Of a stretch of DNA of 64,000 bases, positions 1 through 8,344 are shown in pieces (positions within the stretch are counted from its first letter, which is position 1; each line of letters starts with the position of its first letter). Both the position numbers and the translations under genes were made by a program. The notes under the pieces were generated by a model. The model was not told the DNA's origin and ran no database searches. It was given only the letters and a program-made list of their open reading frames with translations. The stretch is from Streptococcus porcinus (GTDB lineage: Bacteria; Bacillota; Bacilli; Lactobacillales; Streptococcaceae), in assembly GCF_900475415.1 (NCBI RefSeq), contig NZ_LS483388.1, positions 1,846,001 through 1,910,000 on the forward strand, written 5' to 3'.

Positions 1-532
1 TTGAGGCACCAATCATTAAAGCATTAGCGACATTATTCCTACCATCTCCAACATAAGTAAAACGAATCTCTTTGTAAGGTTTTTGAAGACACTCTTTTGC
101 AGTCAAAAAATCAGCTAATACTTGCGTTGGGTGGTCAGCATCTGTTAAACCATTCCATACTGGAACACCTGCAAATTCTGCAAGAGTTTCAACAGTTTTT
201 TGAGAAAAACCACGATATTCAATACCATCATACATACCACCAAGAACACGAGCAGTATCTTTTGCGGTTTCTTTTTTACCCATTTGACTTCCTGTTGGCC
301 CTAAGTAAGTAACCCGAGCTCCTTGATCGTAAGCAGCAACCTCAAATGCACAACGAGTACGGGTTGAATCTTTCTCAAAAATAAGGGCAATATTTTTTCC
401 AACTAATTTTTGTTGTTCAATACCCGCATACTTAGCACGCTTCAAATCTTCAGAGAGATTTAAGAGAAATTCAACTTCCTGTGTTGTGAAATCCAATAAG
501 GTTAGAAAATTACGATTTCGTAGATTTTTCAT
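1..532 (-). CDS. Ornithine carbamoyltransferase, 5' part (runs off window start)
   Basis: The first 177 codons of an ornithine carbamoyltransferase, the enzyme joining carbamoyl phosphate and ornithine to citrulline (or the reverse reaction in arginine catabolism). The carbamoyl-phosphate motif [13 protein letters not shown] and the HPTQ motif ([14 protein letters not shown]) are both visible. The start ATG follows GGAGG by 9 bases. The N-terminus differs from what I recall of the arginine-deiminase-operon ArcB of S. pyogenes, so this may be a second paralogue. It is divergent from a two-component system and its promoter overlaps a cre-like site. Whether it is catabolic (arcB) or anabolic (argF) depends on genes outside the window. 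Confidence 0.93.
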   Translation of the reverse strand, partial: MKNLRNRNFLTLLDFTTQEVEFLLNLSEDLKRAKYAGIEQQKLVGKNIALIFEKDSTRTRCAFEVAAYDQGARVTYLGPTGSQMGKKETAKDTARVLGGMYDGIEYRGFSQKTVETLAEFAGVPVWNGLTDADHPTQVLADFLTAKECLQKPYKEIRFTYVGDGRNNVANALMIGAS

Positions 533-563
533 TGCTTATTACCTCCTTTTTATTTATACTTAG

Positions 564-593
564 ATTATAGTTAGCGCTTTCACAAATCTTCAA
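564..593 (-). promoter_or_regulatory. Promoter with overlapping cre site for the ornithine carbamoyltransferase
   Basis: On the minus strand a -10 TATAAT (564-569) lies 18 bases from a TTGAAG -35 (588-593). The sequence TGAAAGCGCTAACT (569-582) in the spacer resembles the CcpA cre consensus, so carbon catabolite repression is likely. Further upstream (589-613) there are TTCAA elements repeated every 10 bp, described as a finding. Confidence 0.6.
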
Positions 594-635
594 CAATATT
601 CAAAAATCTTCAAATAGAAATTTTTAGGAATTGAT

Positions 636-1931
636 ATGCTTGATATTTTAACCGAAAATCATCTCGAAAGACGACAACGGATTGTTATTGCCGCTATCAC
701 TATCGCATTAGCTGCACAGATACATATTTCTACAATTACTGATGGTTTTATCTTAACTTTGTCTCTGTTCATCTTGCCAGTTTTTTTATATTTTAATGAT
801 GATGTGAACCCTTTCCATATTTGTTTAGGAATTGCAGCAGTTTCTCCAATCTTTAGAGGGCTTATTCTAGCCTTAGTAGGAAAATCAGCATCTCTGAAAA
901 TCTTAGAATTTGTTTTTACCGATGTCGTATTTTACTTGTGTTACGGATTCTGTTTTTATTTTCTATATTGGAACCGTTCCTATCGAAATAAAGGAACGTT
1001 TTTTCTAGCCATCATTATCTGTGACTACCTTTCGAATATCTTAGAAATTAGTTTATTGCTCAATTTTAAAAACTATACTGTCAGCATTTTTCAGATACTT
1101 TTTCTAACCGCCTTAGTAAGAGCTTTAGTTAGCTGCGCACTGGCTTACACTTATAGTTATCTAACCCTCTTACTTCTTAAGGATTACCACGAACAACGTT
1201 ACTATTATTTTATTTGGTCTACTTCTGCTGTTAAAAGTGAAGTTTACTTTATGCAGAAAAATATTCTTGAGATTGAAAACATCATGAAAAATGCTTATCT
1301 TCTCGACAAAGAGTTAGCTAAACATCATTTACCGCAAGAATACCAACATTTATCTTTAGACATCGCAAGAGATGTGCACGAAATTAAAAAGGATTACCAA
1401 AATGTTATAAAAGGACTTGGTACTTACTTTAGTGTAGAAAACGAATCAAGCATGACCGTAAAAGATATTTTTAGAATTGCTCTGTCATATATCCGTAGCC
1501 TAATTCAAGCACATCAGCAAGATATCATTATTACCGAGCATATTCAAAGCAAGACGACCATTACCAACTATTATTTTCTCCTTACAATCGTCTCCAATAT
1601 TGTGCTGAATGCTGTGGAAGCTATTGGGGAGCAAAAAAATGGTACTATTATTGTTTCAACACAAGAAAACGACCAAAACCTTAGCATTACCATCAGTGAT
1701 AACGGCCCTGGTATTTCTGATAAGATGAAAAAGTTTATTTTTCAATCTGGTTTTTCAACAAAATTTGATGCAAATGGGGATATTTACCGTGGAATAGGTT
1801 TATCAAATGTTAAAGTTATTGTTGAAGAACAATTTAAAGGAAACATAACCTGTTCTGATAACCAACCTAAAGGTGCTATTTTTACTATTAATTTAAGCAT
1901 GAAGCAATTAGTAAATGGAGTGAGTGAATGA
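636..1931 (+). CDS. Membrane sensor histidine kinase (GHKL/HPK, GlnK/DcuS-like)
   Basis: A 431-residue sensor kinase. About six hydrophobic segments fill residues 15-185. A dimerisation/phospho-acceptor region follows with His248 in DVHEIKKDYQN, then an ATPase domain with N-box NIVLNAVEAI, G1-box ISDNGPGIS and G2-box YRGIGLSNVKVIVE. No periplasmic PAS/Cache sensor domain is obvious, so the membrane part probably senses. It is followed with no gap by its response regulator, whose C-terminus resembles the YcbB domain of B. subtilis GlnL; the glutamine sensor GlnK is the matching kinase there. Being divergent from an ornithine carbamoyltransferase gene suggests control of arginine or glutamine-linked nitrogen metabolism; that is inference. 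Confidence 0.85.
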   Translation: MLDILTENHLERRQRIVIAAITIALAAQIHISTITDGFILTLSLFILPVFLYFNDDVNPFHICLGIAAVSPIFRGLILALVGKSASLKILEFVFTDVVFYLCYGFCFYFLYWNRSYRNKGTFFLAIIICDYLSNILEISLLLNFKNYTVSIFQILFLTALVRALVSCALAYTYSYLTLLLLKDYHEQRYYYFIWSTSAVKSEVYFMQKNILEIENIMKNAYLLDKELAKHHLPQEYQHLSLDIARDVHEIKKDYQNVIKGLGTYFSVENESSMTVKDIFRIALSYIRSLIQAHQQDIIITEHIQSKTTITNYYFLLTIVSNIVLNAVEAIGEQKNGTIIVSTQENDQNLSITISDNGPGISDKMKKFIFQSGFSTKFDANGDIYRGIGLSNVKVIVEEQFKGNITCSDNQPKGAIFTINLSMKQLVNGVSE

Positions 1932-2780
1932 ATGAAATTCTATATTATAGATGACGATCCCTCTGTGACAATGGTGCTTCAGGAAATCATTGAGGACGAT
2001 TTTAACCACATCGTTTGTAAGACAACAAATGATTCAACTGAAGCCTATCATGATTTATTAGTTTCCGATATTGATATTGTCTTAGTTGACTTATTAATGC
2101 CAAAGTTAGATGGTGTGACACTGGTTGAAAAAATCCACCACAGTCGCCCAAAACTCAAATTTATTATGATTTCTCAGGTTAAAGATGAAGGTCTTCGACA
2201 AGATGCTTATCAAGCAGGAATTGAATTTTTCATCAATAAACCCATTAACATTGTTGAAGTACGATCGGTTGTCAATAAGGTCAAAGAAAGTATTCAAATG
2301 GAAGCTAAATTAAAGCTAATTCAAGAACTTTTAGGTCCTACCCTAGCACAACAGACTCAAGATAGCATACAAGAAAAGCAATTAGAGAAAATCCGATCCA
2401 TATTATCCTATCTAGGCATTACCGCTGAAGCTGGTTATACCGATATAATGACAATTTGTAAGCTGATGTTAGATCATAATATCCCCTTTGAAAAGGTTAA
2501 TTTTGAGCATTATTTATCAATAGACGCTCATTGTCAAAAAATTATGCTACAAAGAGTACGACGAGCTGTCAAAAAAGCTATGATTAATATTGCCCATCTT
2601 TGCTTAGATGATTTTGAAAATGAAATTACTCTTCAATACGCTAATGCATTATTTGGCTATCAAAATATCCATCTTGAAATTCAAGTTATCCAAGAAGAGA
2701 GCTTTCAAGGTGGAAAAATTGTTTTGCGAAAATTTTTTGATGAATTAATCGTTCAAAGTCATAATGCACTTTTCATGTAG
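1932..2780 (+). CDS. Response regulator with receiver and YcbB-type output domain (GlnL-like)
   Basis: A 282-residue regulator. The receiver domain (about 1-120) has the acidic pocket DDD at residues 7-9, phospho-acceptor Asp53 (VLVDLLMPKLD) and Lys in NKPI. The C-terminal half has the pattern LGITAEAGYTDI followed by a helical stretch, like the YcbB domain (PF08664) of B. subtilis GlnL. Its ATG directly follows the TGA of the kinase, so the two are translationally coupled. It ends before a strong bidirectional terminator shared with ksgA. Target likely includes the divergent ornithine carbamoyltransferase promoter. Confidence 0.83.
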   Translation: MKFYIIDDDPSVTMVLQEIIEDDFNHIVCKTTNDSTEAYHDLLVSDIDIVLVDLLMPKLDGVTLVEKIHHSRPKLKFIMISQVKDEGLRQDAYQAGIEFFINKPINIVEVRSVVNKVKESIQMEAKLKLIQELLGPTLAQQTQDSIQEKQLEKIRSILSYLGITAEAGYTDIMTICKLMLDHNIPFEKVNFEHYLSIDAHCQKIMLQRVRRAVKKAMINIAHLCLDDFENEITLQYANALFGYQNIHLEIQVIQEESFQGGKIVLRKFFDELIVQSHNALFM

Positions 2781-2848
2781 ATGATTGTGCAAAAAAATAA
2801 GCTAGGAAGCAAGTCCAGCTATCACTCTTATTTATTTTGAGATTCTTA

Positions 2849-2886
2849 AACTAAAGTCCCTATTCAAATGAATAGGGACTTTAGTT
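2849..2886. terminator. Bidirectional terminator between response regulator and ksgA
   Basis: A perfect 16-bp stem (ACTAAAGTCCCTATTC, 2850-2865, with its complement at 2870-2885) and a 4-base loop. It lies between convergent genes and can end transcripts from both sides. Confidence 0.85.
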
Positions 2887-3759
2887 CTAAATACCAACTG
2901 ACTTCAAAGCATCAGCTAATTTTCCAAATTCTGCGATAGTTAGAGCTTCACCACGAATATTGGCTTTAATACCTGCTAATTCTAAGGCATTCTCTAACTT
3001 CTTTTTAGTCTCTTCAGACTTACCAAAATGACTGGTCAAGTTATTCCATAAGGTCTTACGGCGATGGACAAAACCAACTTTAGCTACTCGGAAGAAGAAA
3101 TCTTCATCTTGAACTTTAATTAAAGGTTCTACACGACGTTCCATTTTCAAGATGGCAGAATCAACATTTGGAGCCGGTACAAATACTGTTCTCGGCACAA
3201 TGAAAGCTACTTTAGCCACCATATAATATTGAACTGCAATTGACAAACTTCCATAGGCTTTAGTATTAGGCTCGGCTGAGATACGATCAGCGACTTCTCT
3301 TTGCATCATAACCACAAACTCTTGGAAAGGAATTTTACTTTCAATCAAATGCATTAAGATTGGTGTTGTAATGTAATATGGTAAATTAGCCACCACCTTT
3401 ATAGGTAATTCTGGATTTTCAAAACCTTGAATCTGTGTTTGCAAATCAGCTTTTAAGATATCCTGGTTGATAACTTGGACATTGTCAAAATCTCTGAGGG
3501 TGTCTGCTAAGATCGGGACGAGACGATCATCAATTTCGAAAGCCATAACTTCAGCTGCATTCTCTGCTAAAAATTCTGTCAGAGCACCAATACCTGGTCC
3601 AATTTCAATAACATTGACATTTTTATCAATTCTTGCCGTATCAACAATCTTTTGTAAGATATTGGTATCCGTCAAAAAGTTTTGTCCGAAAGATTTCTTA
3701 AAAGTAAAACCATGACGCTCAAGGATAGCTCTCGTAACACTGTAATCTGCAATTCTCAT
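2887..3759 (-). CDS. ksgA: 16S rRNA (adenine1518/1519-N6)-dimethyltransferase
   Basis: A 290-residue KsgA/Dim1 enzyme that dimethylates two adjacent adenosines near the 3' end of 16S rRNA during small-subunit assembly. Visible motifs: FGQNFLTD at the N-terminus, the SAM-binding [13 protein letters not shown], and the catalytic [10 protein letters not shown]. Length matches the family. It is the third gene of tatD-rnmV-ksgA, all on the minus strand, an arrangement common in Firmicutes. The rnmV terminator lies in between, so ksgA may have its own promoter in 3760-3880. Confidence 0.97.
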   Translation of the reverse strand: MRIADYSVTRAILERHGFTFKKSFGQNFLTDTNILQKIVDTARIDKNVNVIEIGPGIGALTEFLAENAAEVMAFEIDDRLVPILADTLRDFDNVQVINQDILKADLQTQIQGFENPELPIKVVANLPYYITTPILMHLIESKIPFQEFVVMMQREVADRISAEPNTKAYGSLSIAVQYYMVAKVAFIVPRTVFVPAPNVDSAILKMERRVEPLIKVQDEDFFFRVAKVGFVHRRKTLWNNLTSHFGKSEETKKKLENALELAGIKANIRGEALTIAEFGKLADALKSVGI

Positions 3760-3880
3760 GTATTCTTTTTTCCCACTTCTTCTTTTCTCTATTGTAACAT
3801 ATTCCTTATCACATTCTATAATAGCAAGACAAGTACATTAACAAAAGTAGTGTCTTTGTATAATTAGGAAAACTGACTAA

Positions 3881-3917
3881 GAAAAACCATCGGACTTTCT
3901 TGTAATTGTTGATGGTT
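3881..3917 (-). terminator. Probable terminator after rnmV
   Basis: On the minus strand AACCATC (3911-3917) can pair with GATGGTT (3885-3891), followed by a T-run. The loop is long (19 bases) and the stem overlaps the rnmV stop codon, so termination may be partial. Confidence 0.45.
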
Positions 3918-4485
3918 AGCTTTTATAGTAAGCCATAGCTTCTTCGAGGTCTGCTAAGCTGATGCCAAAAAGCTCTAATCTTTTCAAAAGTTGTTTGCCA
4001 TTGCAGTAGCCTATTCGGAGTTGGTCCCCCAAATATTCTCGTTTTTGCCGACTTTCTTTACCCAATGTGAGGCCTAAACGTACCAAGTCCCCACTTGTAA
4101 CATCAAACTGATTGTCATCATCATAGGCCTGAGTTACTTTCCTTAGTGCTTTTTGCAGAGCCTCAAAAGAAGCATGTTCAATTCCTAATGACCGCCCTTT
4201 AGATTTAGATGCTGGTATAGCTTCGTTACGTTTTAAGAAAGCATGTCGAACCGTTGGCACAGCTTGCATAATAATCTTACGGATGCGTTCCCCATTATAA
4301 TCTGGGTCTGTAAAAACAATCACACCACGCAAGTTATTTAAACGTTCAATCCTCTCCAAGTCTTCCTCATTAATAGCAGAGCCTTGCGTCTCATAGGTAT
4401 CGACATCATAAAAGCGCTTCAAATTGGCTGTATCATCCTTGCCTTCAACCACAATGACCTCTTGAATTTTAATTTTATCTGTCAA
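3916..4485 (-). CDS. rnmV: Ribonuclease M5
   Basis: RNase M5, a small Toprim-domain nuclease that matures the 5S rRNA precursor. The Toprim signature is visible: VVEGKDDTANLKRFYD near the N-terminus and VIVFTDPDYNGERIR with the metal-binding Asp pair. An ATG at 4506 lies upstream, but the TTG at 4485 has the better ribosome binding site (AAGGA about 9 bases before) and gives a protein beginning LTDKIKIQEV, the usual family start, so I prefer it. The gene overlaps the end of tatD, as expected for translational coupling. Confidence 0.93.
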   Translation of the reverse strand: MTDKIKIQEVIVVEGKDDTANLKRFYDVDTYETQGSAINEEDLERIERLNNLRGVIVFTDPDYNGERIRKIIMQAVPTVRHAFLKRNEAIPASKSKGRSLGIEHASFEALQKALRKVTQAYDDDNQFDVTSGDLVRLGLTLGKESRQKREYLGDQLRIGYCNGKQLLKRLELFGISLADLEEAMAYYKS

Positions 4486-5251
4486 TTCTAAAAATCCTTT
4501 TCGCATTTTCTGTCGTAGCAGTGGCCACTTCCTCCACTGAAAGTTCTCGCAATTCTGCTATTTTATTGACCACAAACCGAGTATAAGCTGTGTGATTTTC
4601 CCGACCACGCTTCGGAACAGGTGCCAAGTAAGGCGCATCAGTCTCCACCAAGATTTTGTCTAAAGGTAATTGCTGTGCTGCTTCTTGAATTTCTAGTGCT
4701 TTTTTGAAGGTTACCACTCCTGAGAAGGAAATCATCATGCCAAGCTCTATGAATTTATTTGCCATTTCTAATGACCCAGAATAAGAATGCATGATACCTC
4801 CGCGAGAACCGACACCTACTTCCTTGAGAACGTGGTAAGTGTCTTCTAAAGCATCTCTTGTATGCACCACAAAAGGTAAATCATAATCTTTTGACAACTG
4901 AACTTGTCGTTTAAAAACCTTGATTTGAATCTCTTTAGGATCTTCCATCCAGTGATAATCTAAACCAATCTCACCTAAGGCTATGACTTTAGGATCTCTT
5001 AAATGCGAAATAATCATCTCTTCTATATCCTGAGTGTAGGAACCAGCTTCAGTCGGATGCCAGCCAATGGTTGCATAAACTTCTGGATATTTCTGAGCCA
5101 ATGTTAAAGCACCTTCAATGGTTTCTTGATCAAAACCAACCACATTATGGTAAGTTACTCCCTGTTCTTTAGCCAAAGCTAATTCTTCATCTTCCCTACC
5201 TGAAAAGTTATCACTGTTCAAATGAGTATGAGTATCAAAAATCTCAAGCAT
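4475..5251 (-). CDS. tatD: TatD family metal-dependent deoxyribonuclease
   Basis: A 258-residue TatD-type hydrolase: FDTHTHLN metal ligands at the start, GEIGLDYHW, PFVVHTRDA, IMHSYSG and the late VETDAPYLAP Asp/Glu ligands, all in the family order of a TIM-barrel hydrolase. TatD proteins have 3'-5' DNA exonuclease activity in E. coli. It is the first gene of tatD-rnmV-ksgA and overlaps the start of rnmV. Confidence 0.95.
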   Translation of the reverse strand: MLEIFDTHTHLNSDNFSGREDEELALAKEQGVTYHNVVGFDQETIEGALTLAQKYPEVYATIGWHPTEAGSYTQDIEEMIISHLRDPKVIALGEIGLDYHWMEDPKEIQIKVFKRQVQLSKDYDLPFVVHTRDALEDTYHVLKEVGVGSRGGIMHSYSGSLEMANKFIELGMMISFSGVVTFKKALEIQEAAQQLPLDKILVETDAPYLAPVPKRGRENHTAYTRFVVNKIAELRELSVEEVATATTENAKRIFRIDR

Positions 5252-5477
5252 TCTTTGCCATTCCTTTCACACAACATTGTTTGACTATTATAACATAAGT
5301 CTAAAGGTTTCACATGACTGACTTTACCTACAATAGTTTCCAGTTGACTTATTGACTCTCTCTAATAGACTACAAGAATGCGTTAGTAAATGATAAGGTG
5401 GGTGCCATCGTCTTGCGGTATCAGTCACACGTTCTTTATGGTATACTGATTTGGTAAGGTTTACAGGAGGATATAGG

Positions 5478-6290
5478 ATGCGCAGAGACCACCGCTTAAT
5501 CACCCAAATTGAAGATGCTTTAGACCAAATGACAGACCTAGAAAAAAAGATTGCTTACTTTTTTATTGAAACAGAGTTAGATGACCAAAATCTAAAGGCA
5601 GCTAATATTATAAAGCAATTGCATATCTCCCAGTCAGCTTTGACCCGTTTTGCTAAAAAGTGTGGCTTTGCTGGTTATCGGGCTTTTTCCTTTGAATACA
5701 GCAAAAGCTTACAAGAATCCAAAGTCAATTTTCAGCCTTTTCACTTGGAATTAACCAAGAGAGTTCTATTTGATTACGATGCCTTGATTAATAAAACTTA
5801 CGACTTAGTGGATGAAGCTAAACTCCAAGATCTAGCTACTTGTTTTGACAAGTCGGAGCGCATCTACTTCTACGGAAAAGGAAGCTCTGCTCTTGTCGCT
5901 CAAGAAATGAAACTGCGTTTTATGCGACTTGGCTTAATTTGTGATGCTTACTCTGATACAGATGGTTTTACTTGGGCTAATAGTGTTGTCAATCAAAACT
6001 GCCTTGTCTTTGGCTTTTCTTTGTCGGGTAAAACACAATCTGTTGTTAGGGCCCTAGACAAAGCGAGTCAAAAGGGAGCCAAAACTATTCTACTCACTAC
6101 CAACAACAATCAAACATTCCCAAAAACGATTGATATTATTCCCGTTGCTTCTAATCATAAACTGAATTACGGTAATCGTATTTCGCCCCAATTTCCTCTC
6201 CTCATTATGATGGATATCATATACGCTTATGTATCAGCTATTAATAAAGCTCAGAAAGAGGAAATTTTCAAAAACACCATTATAAAGTAA
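5478..6290 (+). CDS. RpiR/MurR family transcription regulator of the sialic-acid locus
   Basis: A 270-residue RpiR-type regulator: N-terminal helix-turn-helix (about 20-75, including AANIIKQLHISQSALTRFAK) and a C-terminal SIS sugar-phosphate domain (FYGKGSSALVAQEM, FGFSLSGKTQSV). An in-frame ATG exists at 5451, but ATG 5478 has GGAGG seven bases before it and is chosen. It is convergent with the minus-strand nan genes. Such regulators commonly sense an amino-sugar phosphate, so this is the best candidate regulator of the nan operon, and the inverted repeat upstream of nanE is its candidate operator (inference). Confidence 0.88.
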   Translation: MRRDHRLITQIEDALDQMTDLEKKIAYFFIETELDDQNLKAANIIKQLHISQSALTRFAKKCGFAGYRAFSFEYSKSLQESKVNFQPFHLELTKRVLFDYDALINKTYDLVDEAKLQDLATCFDKSERIYFYGKGSSALVAQEMKLRFMRLGLICDAYSDTDGFTWANSVVNQNCLVFGFSLSGKTQSVVRALDKASQKGAKTILLTTNNNQTFPKTIDIIPVASNHKLNYGNRISPQFPLLIMMDIIYAYVSAINKAQKEEIFKNTIIK

Positions 6291-6323
6291 AAAAGTTCTA
6301 AATTCCTATTTAGAACTTTTTTA
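6287..6323. terminator. Bidirectional terminator between RpiR regulator and ROK kinase
   Basis: AAAAAGTTCTAAAT and its complement ATTTAGAACTTTTTT form a stem around TCCT between the two convergent stop codons, with A/T runs on both sides. Confidence 0.8.
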
Positions 6324-6332
6324 CAAATGAGA

Positions 6333-7220
6333 TTAAACCCTCTGCTTTTGTTTAAAATGGTAATAAGCCCCCATCATTCCTGCATTATTTTCATGACTGG
6401 CAAAAGCAATTTTCGTTTTTTGGAAGATACTAGAAACTAAATACTTTTCTAGAGCTTGACTGATTTTAGGGGATAAGTAAGCTTTTTGTCCCATTATACC
6501 ACCACCTAAAACAACACATTCTGGATTCACAACATAGCATATATTAGCTATCCCTTGACACAAATAGTCTACCAATTGATCAATAGCTGCTATACAATGC
6601 CGATTCCCAGCTTTTGCCTCTTCAAAAATTCTTCGTCCATTCCAATCATCAGGCTGGTCACCATGTCTTTTTGCAACATCATTTATTAGTGCCGTCGTTG
6701 ATGCTAAATCTTGAAACTGACTATTATCAAGACGCATATAACCAACCTCGCAAGCTGAAAAACTGCTCCCATGAAAGACTTGTGAATTCAGCAAAAAGCA
6801 TCCTCCAATACCTGTCCCGATTGTTAAACAGACAGCAACTTTTGCATTTTTTGCACTACCAGAAATGGCTTCTGCCAGCCCCGCACAATTGACATCATTT
6901 TCTACTTCACATGGGATATTGAATTGCTCTTCAATTGACTTTTTAAATGATATCCCTACATAATTAGGAATTTGTGGACCTGAATAAAAAATTTCTCCTT
7001 TTTCAGGATTCACCATTCCCGCGGTAGAAATTGCTACACCTGTTAGGGGGACTTGATTGTGATAGTCTTCTACTAGGGATAAGACCTTAGCTAAGATTGT
7101 TGGACCTCCTTTTGAAGCTTGCGTTGGAATTTCTTCTTTTCTCAAAAGCTGTCCTTGATCAGTTACTAAACCGTATTTTATTGCTGTTCCACCTATATCA
7201 ATGGCTAAATAAAATGTCAT
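6333..7220 (-). CDS. nanK: ROK family sugar kinase, probable N-acetylmannosamine kinase
   Basis: A 295-residue ROK protein. ATP/sugar motifs: DIGGTAIKYGLV at the N-terminus, VENDVNCAGLAEA (substrate Asn-Asp) and LTIGTGIGGCFL. The CxCGxxGCxE zinc motif of many ROK proteins is missing; the region around SACEVGYMRLDN replaces it. As last gene of the nan cluster, seven bases after nanA, it most likely phosphorylates ManNAc to ManNAc-6-P, the substrate of NanE. A glucokinase-like specificity cannot be excluded from sequence. Confidence 0.82.
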   Translation of the reverse strand: MTFYLAIDIGGTAIKYGLVTDQGQLLRKEEIPTQASKGGPTILAKVLSLVEDYHNQVPLTGVAISTAGMVNPEKGEIFYSGPQIPNYVGISFKKSIEEQFNIPCEVENDVNCAGLAEAISGSAKNAKVAVCLTIGTGIGGCFLLNSQVFHGSSFSACEVGYMRLDNSQFQDLASTTALINDVAKRHGDQPDDWNGRRIFEEAKAGNRHCIAAIDQLVDYLCQGIANICYVVNPECVVLGGGIMGQKAYLSPKISQALEKYLVSSIFQKTKIAFASHENNAGMMGAYYHFKQKQRV

Positions 7221-7226
7221 TTTTAC

Positions 7227-8159
7227 TCACCGACTTTCACAAAATCGTTCTTTAGCTAATCTAATAAGGGCAGCAGCTTCTTGACATATTTTATAATCAC
7301 TTTCCTCTAGACCCATCAGGGGTGACCGAACAGAGCCTATATCAAGCCCTTCATTAATACGCAAAACTTCTTTTATGATAGCATACATGTGCCCGCGACC
7401 CGATACAAGCACCACTATGATGTCATTGATCTGTCCTTGTAACTCATATGCTTTTTCTAATTCTTTTTCTGCTATCAGATGATTCAGTTCCAAGAACAAT
7501 TCTGGCATAGCTCCATATGTGCCTCCAATACCAGCAGCAGCTCCCATTAATCGCCCTCCTAAAAACTGTTCGTCAGGGCCGTTAAATACAATGTGATTAT
7601 CACCTCCAAGAGCAGAAAATATCTGAATATCTTGAACTGGCATTGATGAGTTTTTGACCCCAATAACTTGCTTATTTTCTAACATTTTTTGATAAAGACT
7701 TGGACTTAGAGCAGTCCCAGCAAGTTGTGGAATATTATAGATGATAAAATCAGTAGCTGGAGCTGCTTTTGAAATTCGGTTCCAATAGTCAGCAACAGCA
7801 TAATCAGGCAATTTGAAATAGATTGGCGGAATAGCTGCAATAGCATCAACTCCCAAACCCTCAGCATGTTCTGCTAATTCAATGCTATCCTTAGTGTTAT
7901 TGCAGGCTACATGGTTAATTATCGTTAATTTGCCTTTTGCCACTGACATGACATTCTCGAGAACACATTTTCGGTCCTCTACACTTTGATAAATACATTC
8001 TCCTGAAGAACCATTAACATATAAGCCCTTAACACCTTTGTTAACAAAATAAGTTGTTAGTGCTTGAACAGCCTTAGGATCAATTTGGTCTTCCTTATCA
8101 TAGCAAGCATAAAACGCCGGAATCACTCCTTGATATTTTACTAATTTTTCTGACGGCAT
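7227..8159 (-). CDS. nanA: N-acetylneuraminate lyase (DapA/NanA family)
   Basis: A roughly 310-residue TIM-barrel aldolase of the dihydrodipicolinate synthase/N-acetylneuraminate lyase family. Seen: YVNGSSGECIYQS (GSSGE substrate-carboxylate loop), catalytic Tyr in FIIYNIPQLAGT, Schiff-base Lys in VIGVKNSS. The setting (ROK kinase, nanE, sugar ABC transporter) makes sialic acid cleavage to ManNAc and pyruvate the natural role. A TTG lies two codons upstream (8165), but the ATG at 8159 is six bases after AAGGAG and is preferred. Confidence 0.9.
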   Translation of the reverse strand: MPSEKLVKYQGVIPAFYACYDKEDQIDPKAVQALTTYFVNKGVKGLYVNGSSGECIYQSVEDRKCVLENVMSVAKGKLTIINHVACNNTKDSIELAEHAEGLGVDAIAAIPPIYFKLPDYAVADYWNRISKAAPATDFIIYNIPQLAGTALSPSLYQKMLENKQVIGVKNSSMPVQDIQIFSALGGDNHIVFNGPDEQFLGGRLMGAAAGIGGTYGAMPELFLELNHLIAEKELEKAYELQGQINDIIVVLVSGRGHMYAIIKEVLRINEGLDIGSVRSPLMGLEESDYKICQEAAALIRLAKERFCESR

Positions 8160-8344
8160 CTCCAACTCCTTTTCTGTATTTTCTCACACCTAACTAACAC
8201 TCCAAAACTAGCCGAAAACTTCTGCCAAAGCTATCAATTTTAATTCCTTTTTCCACGAAAATTTTAGCTTAATCTTAAACTTTCTGAGATCATCATGGAG
8301 CCATCAATCAGTACAGTAGCCAAAAACCTTATTTTATTACTTTT

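Noticed and set aside
97..312. A 71-codon plus-strand frame
   Set aside because: It is the opposite strand of the ornithine carbamoyltransferase gene, whose motifs are clear.
3467..3867. Plus-strand frames across ksgA and its upstream gap
   Set aside because: Antisense to ksgA, low-complexity translations, no ribosome binding sites.
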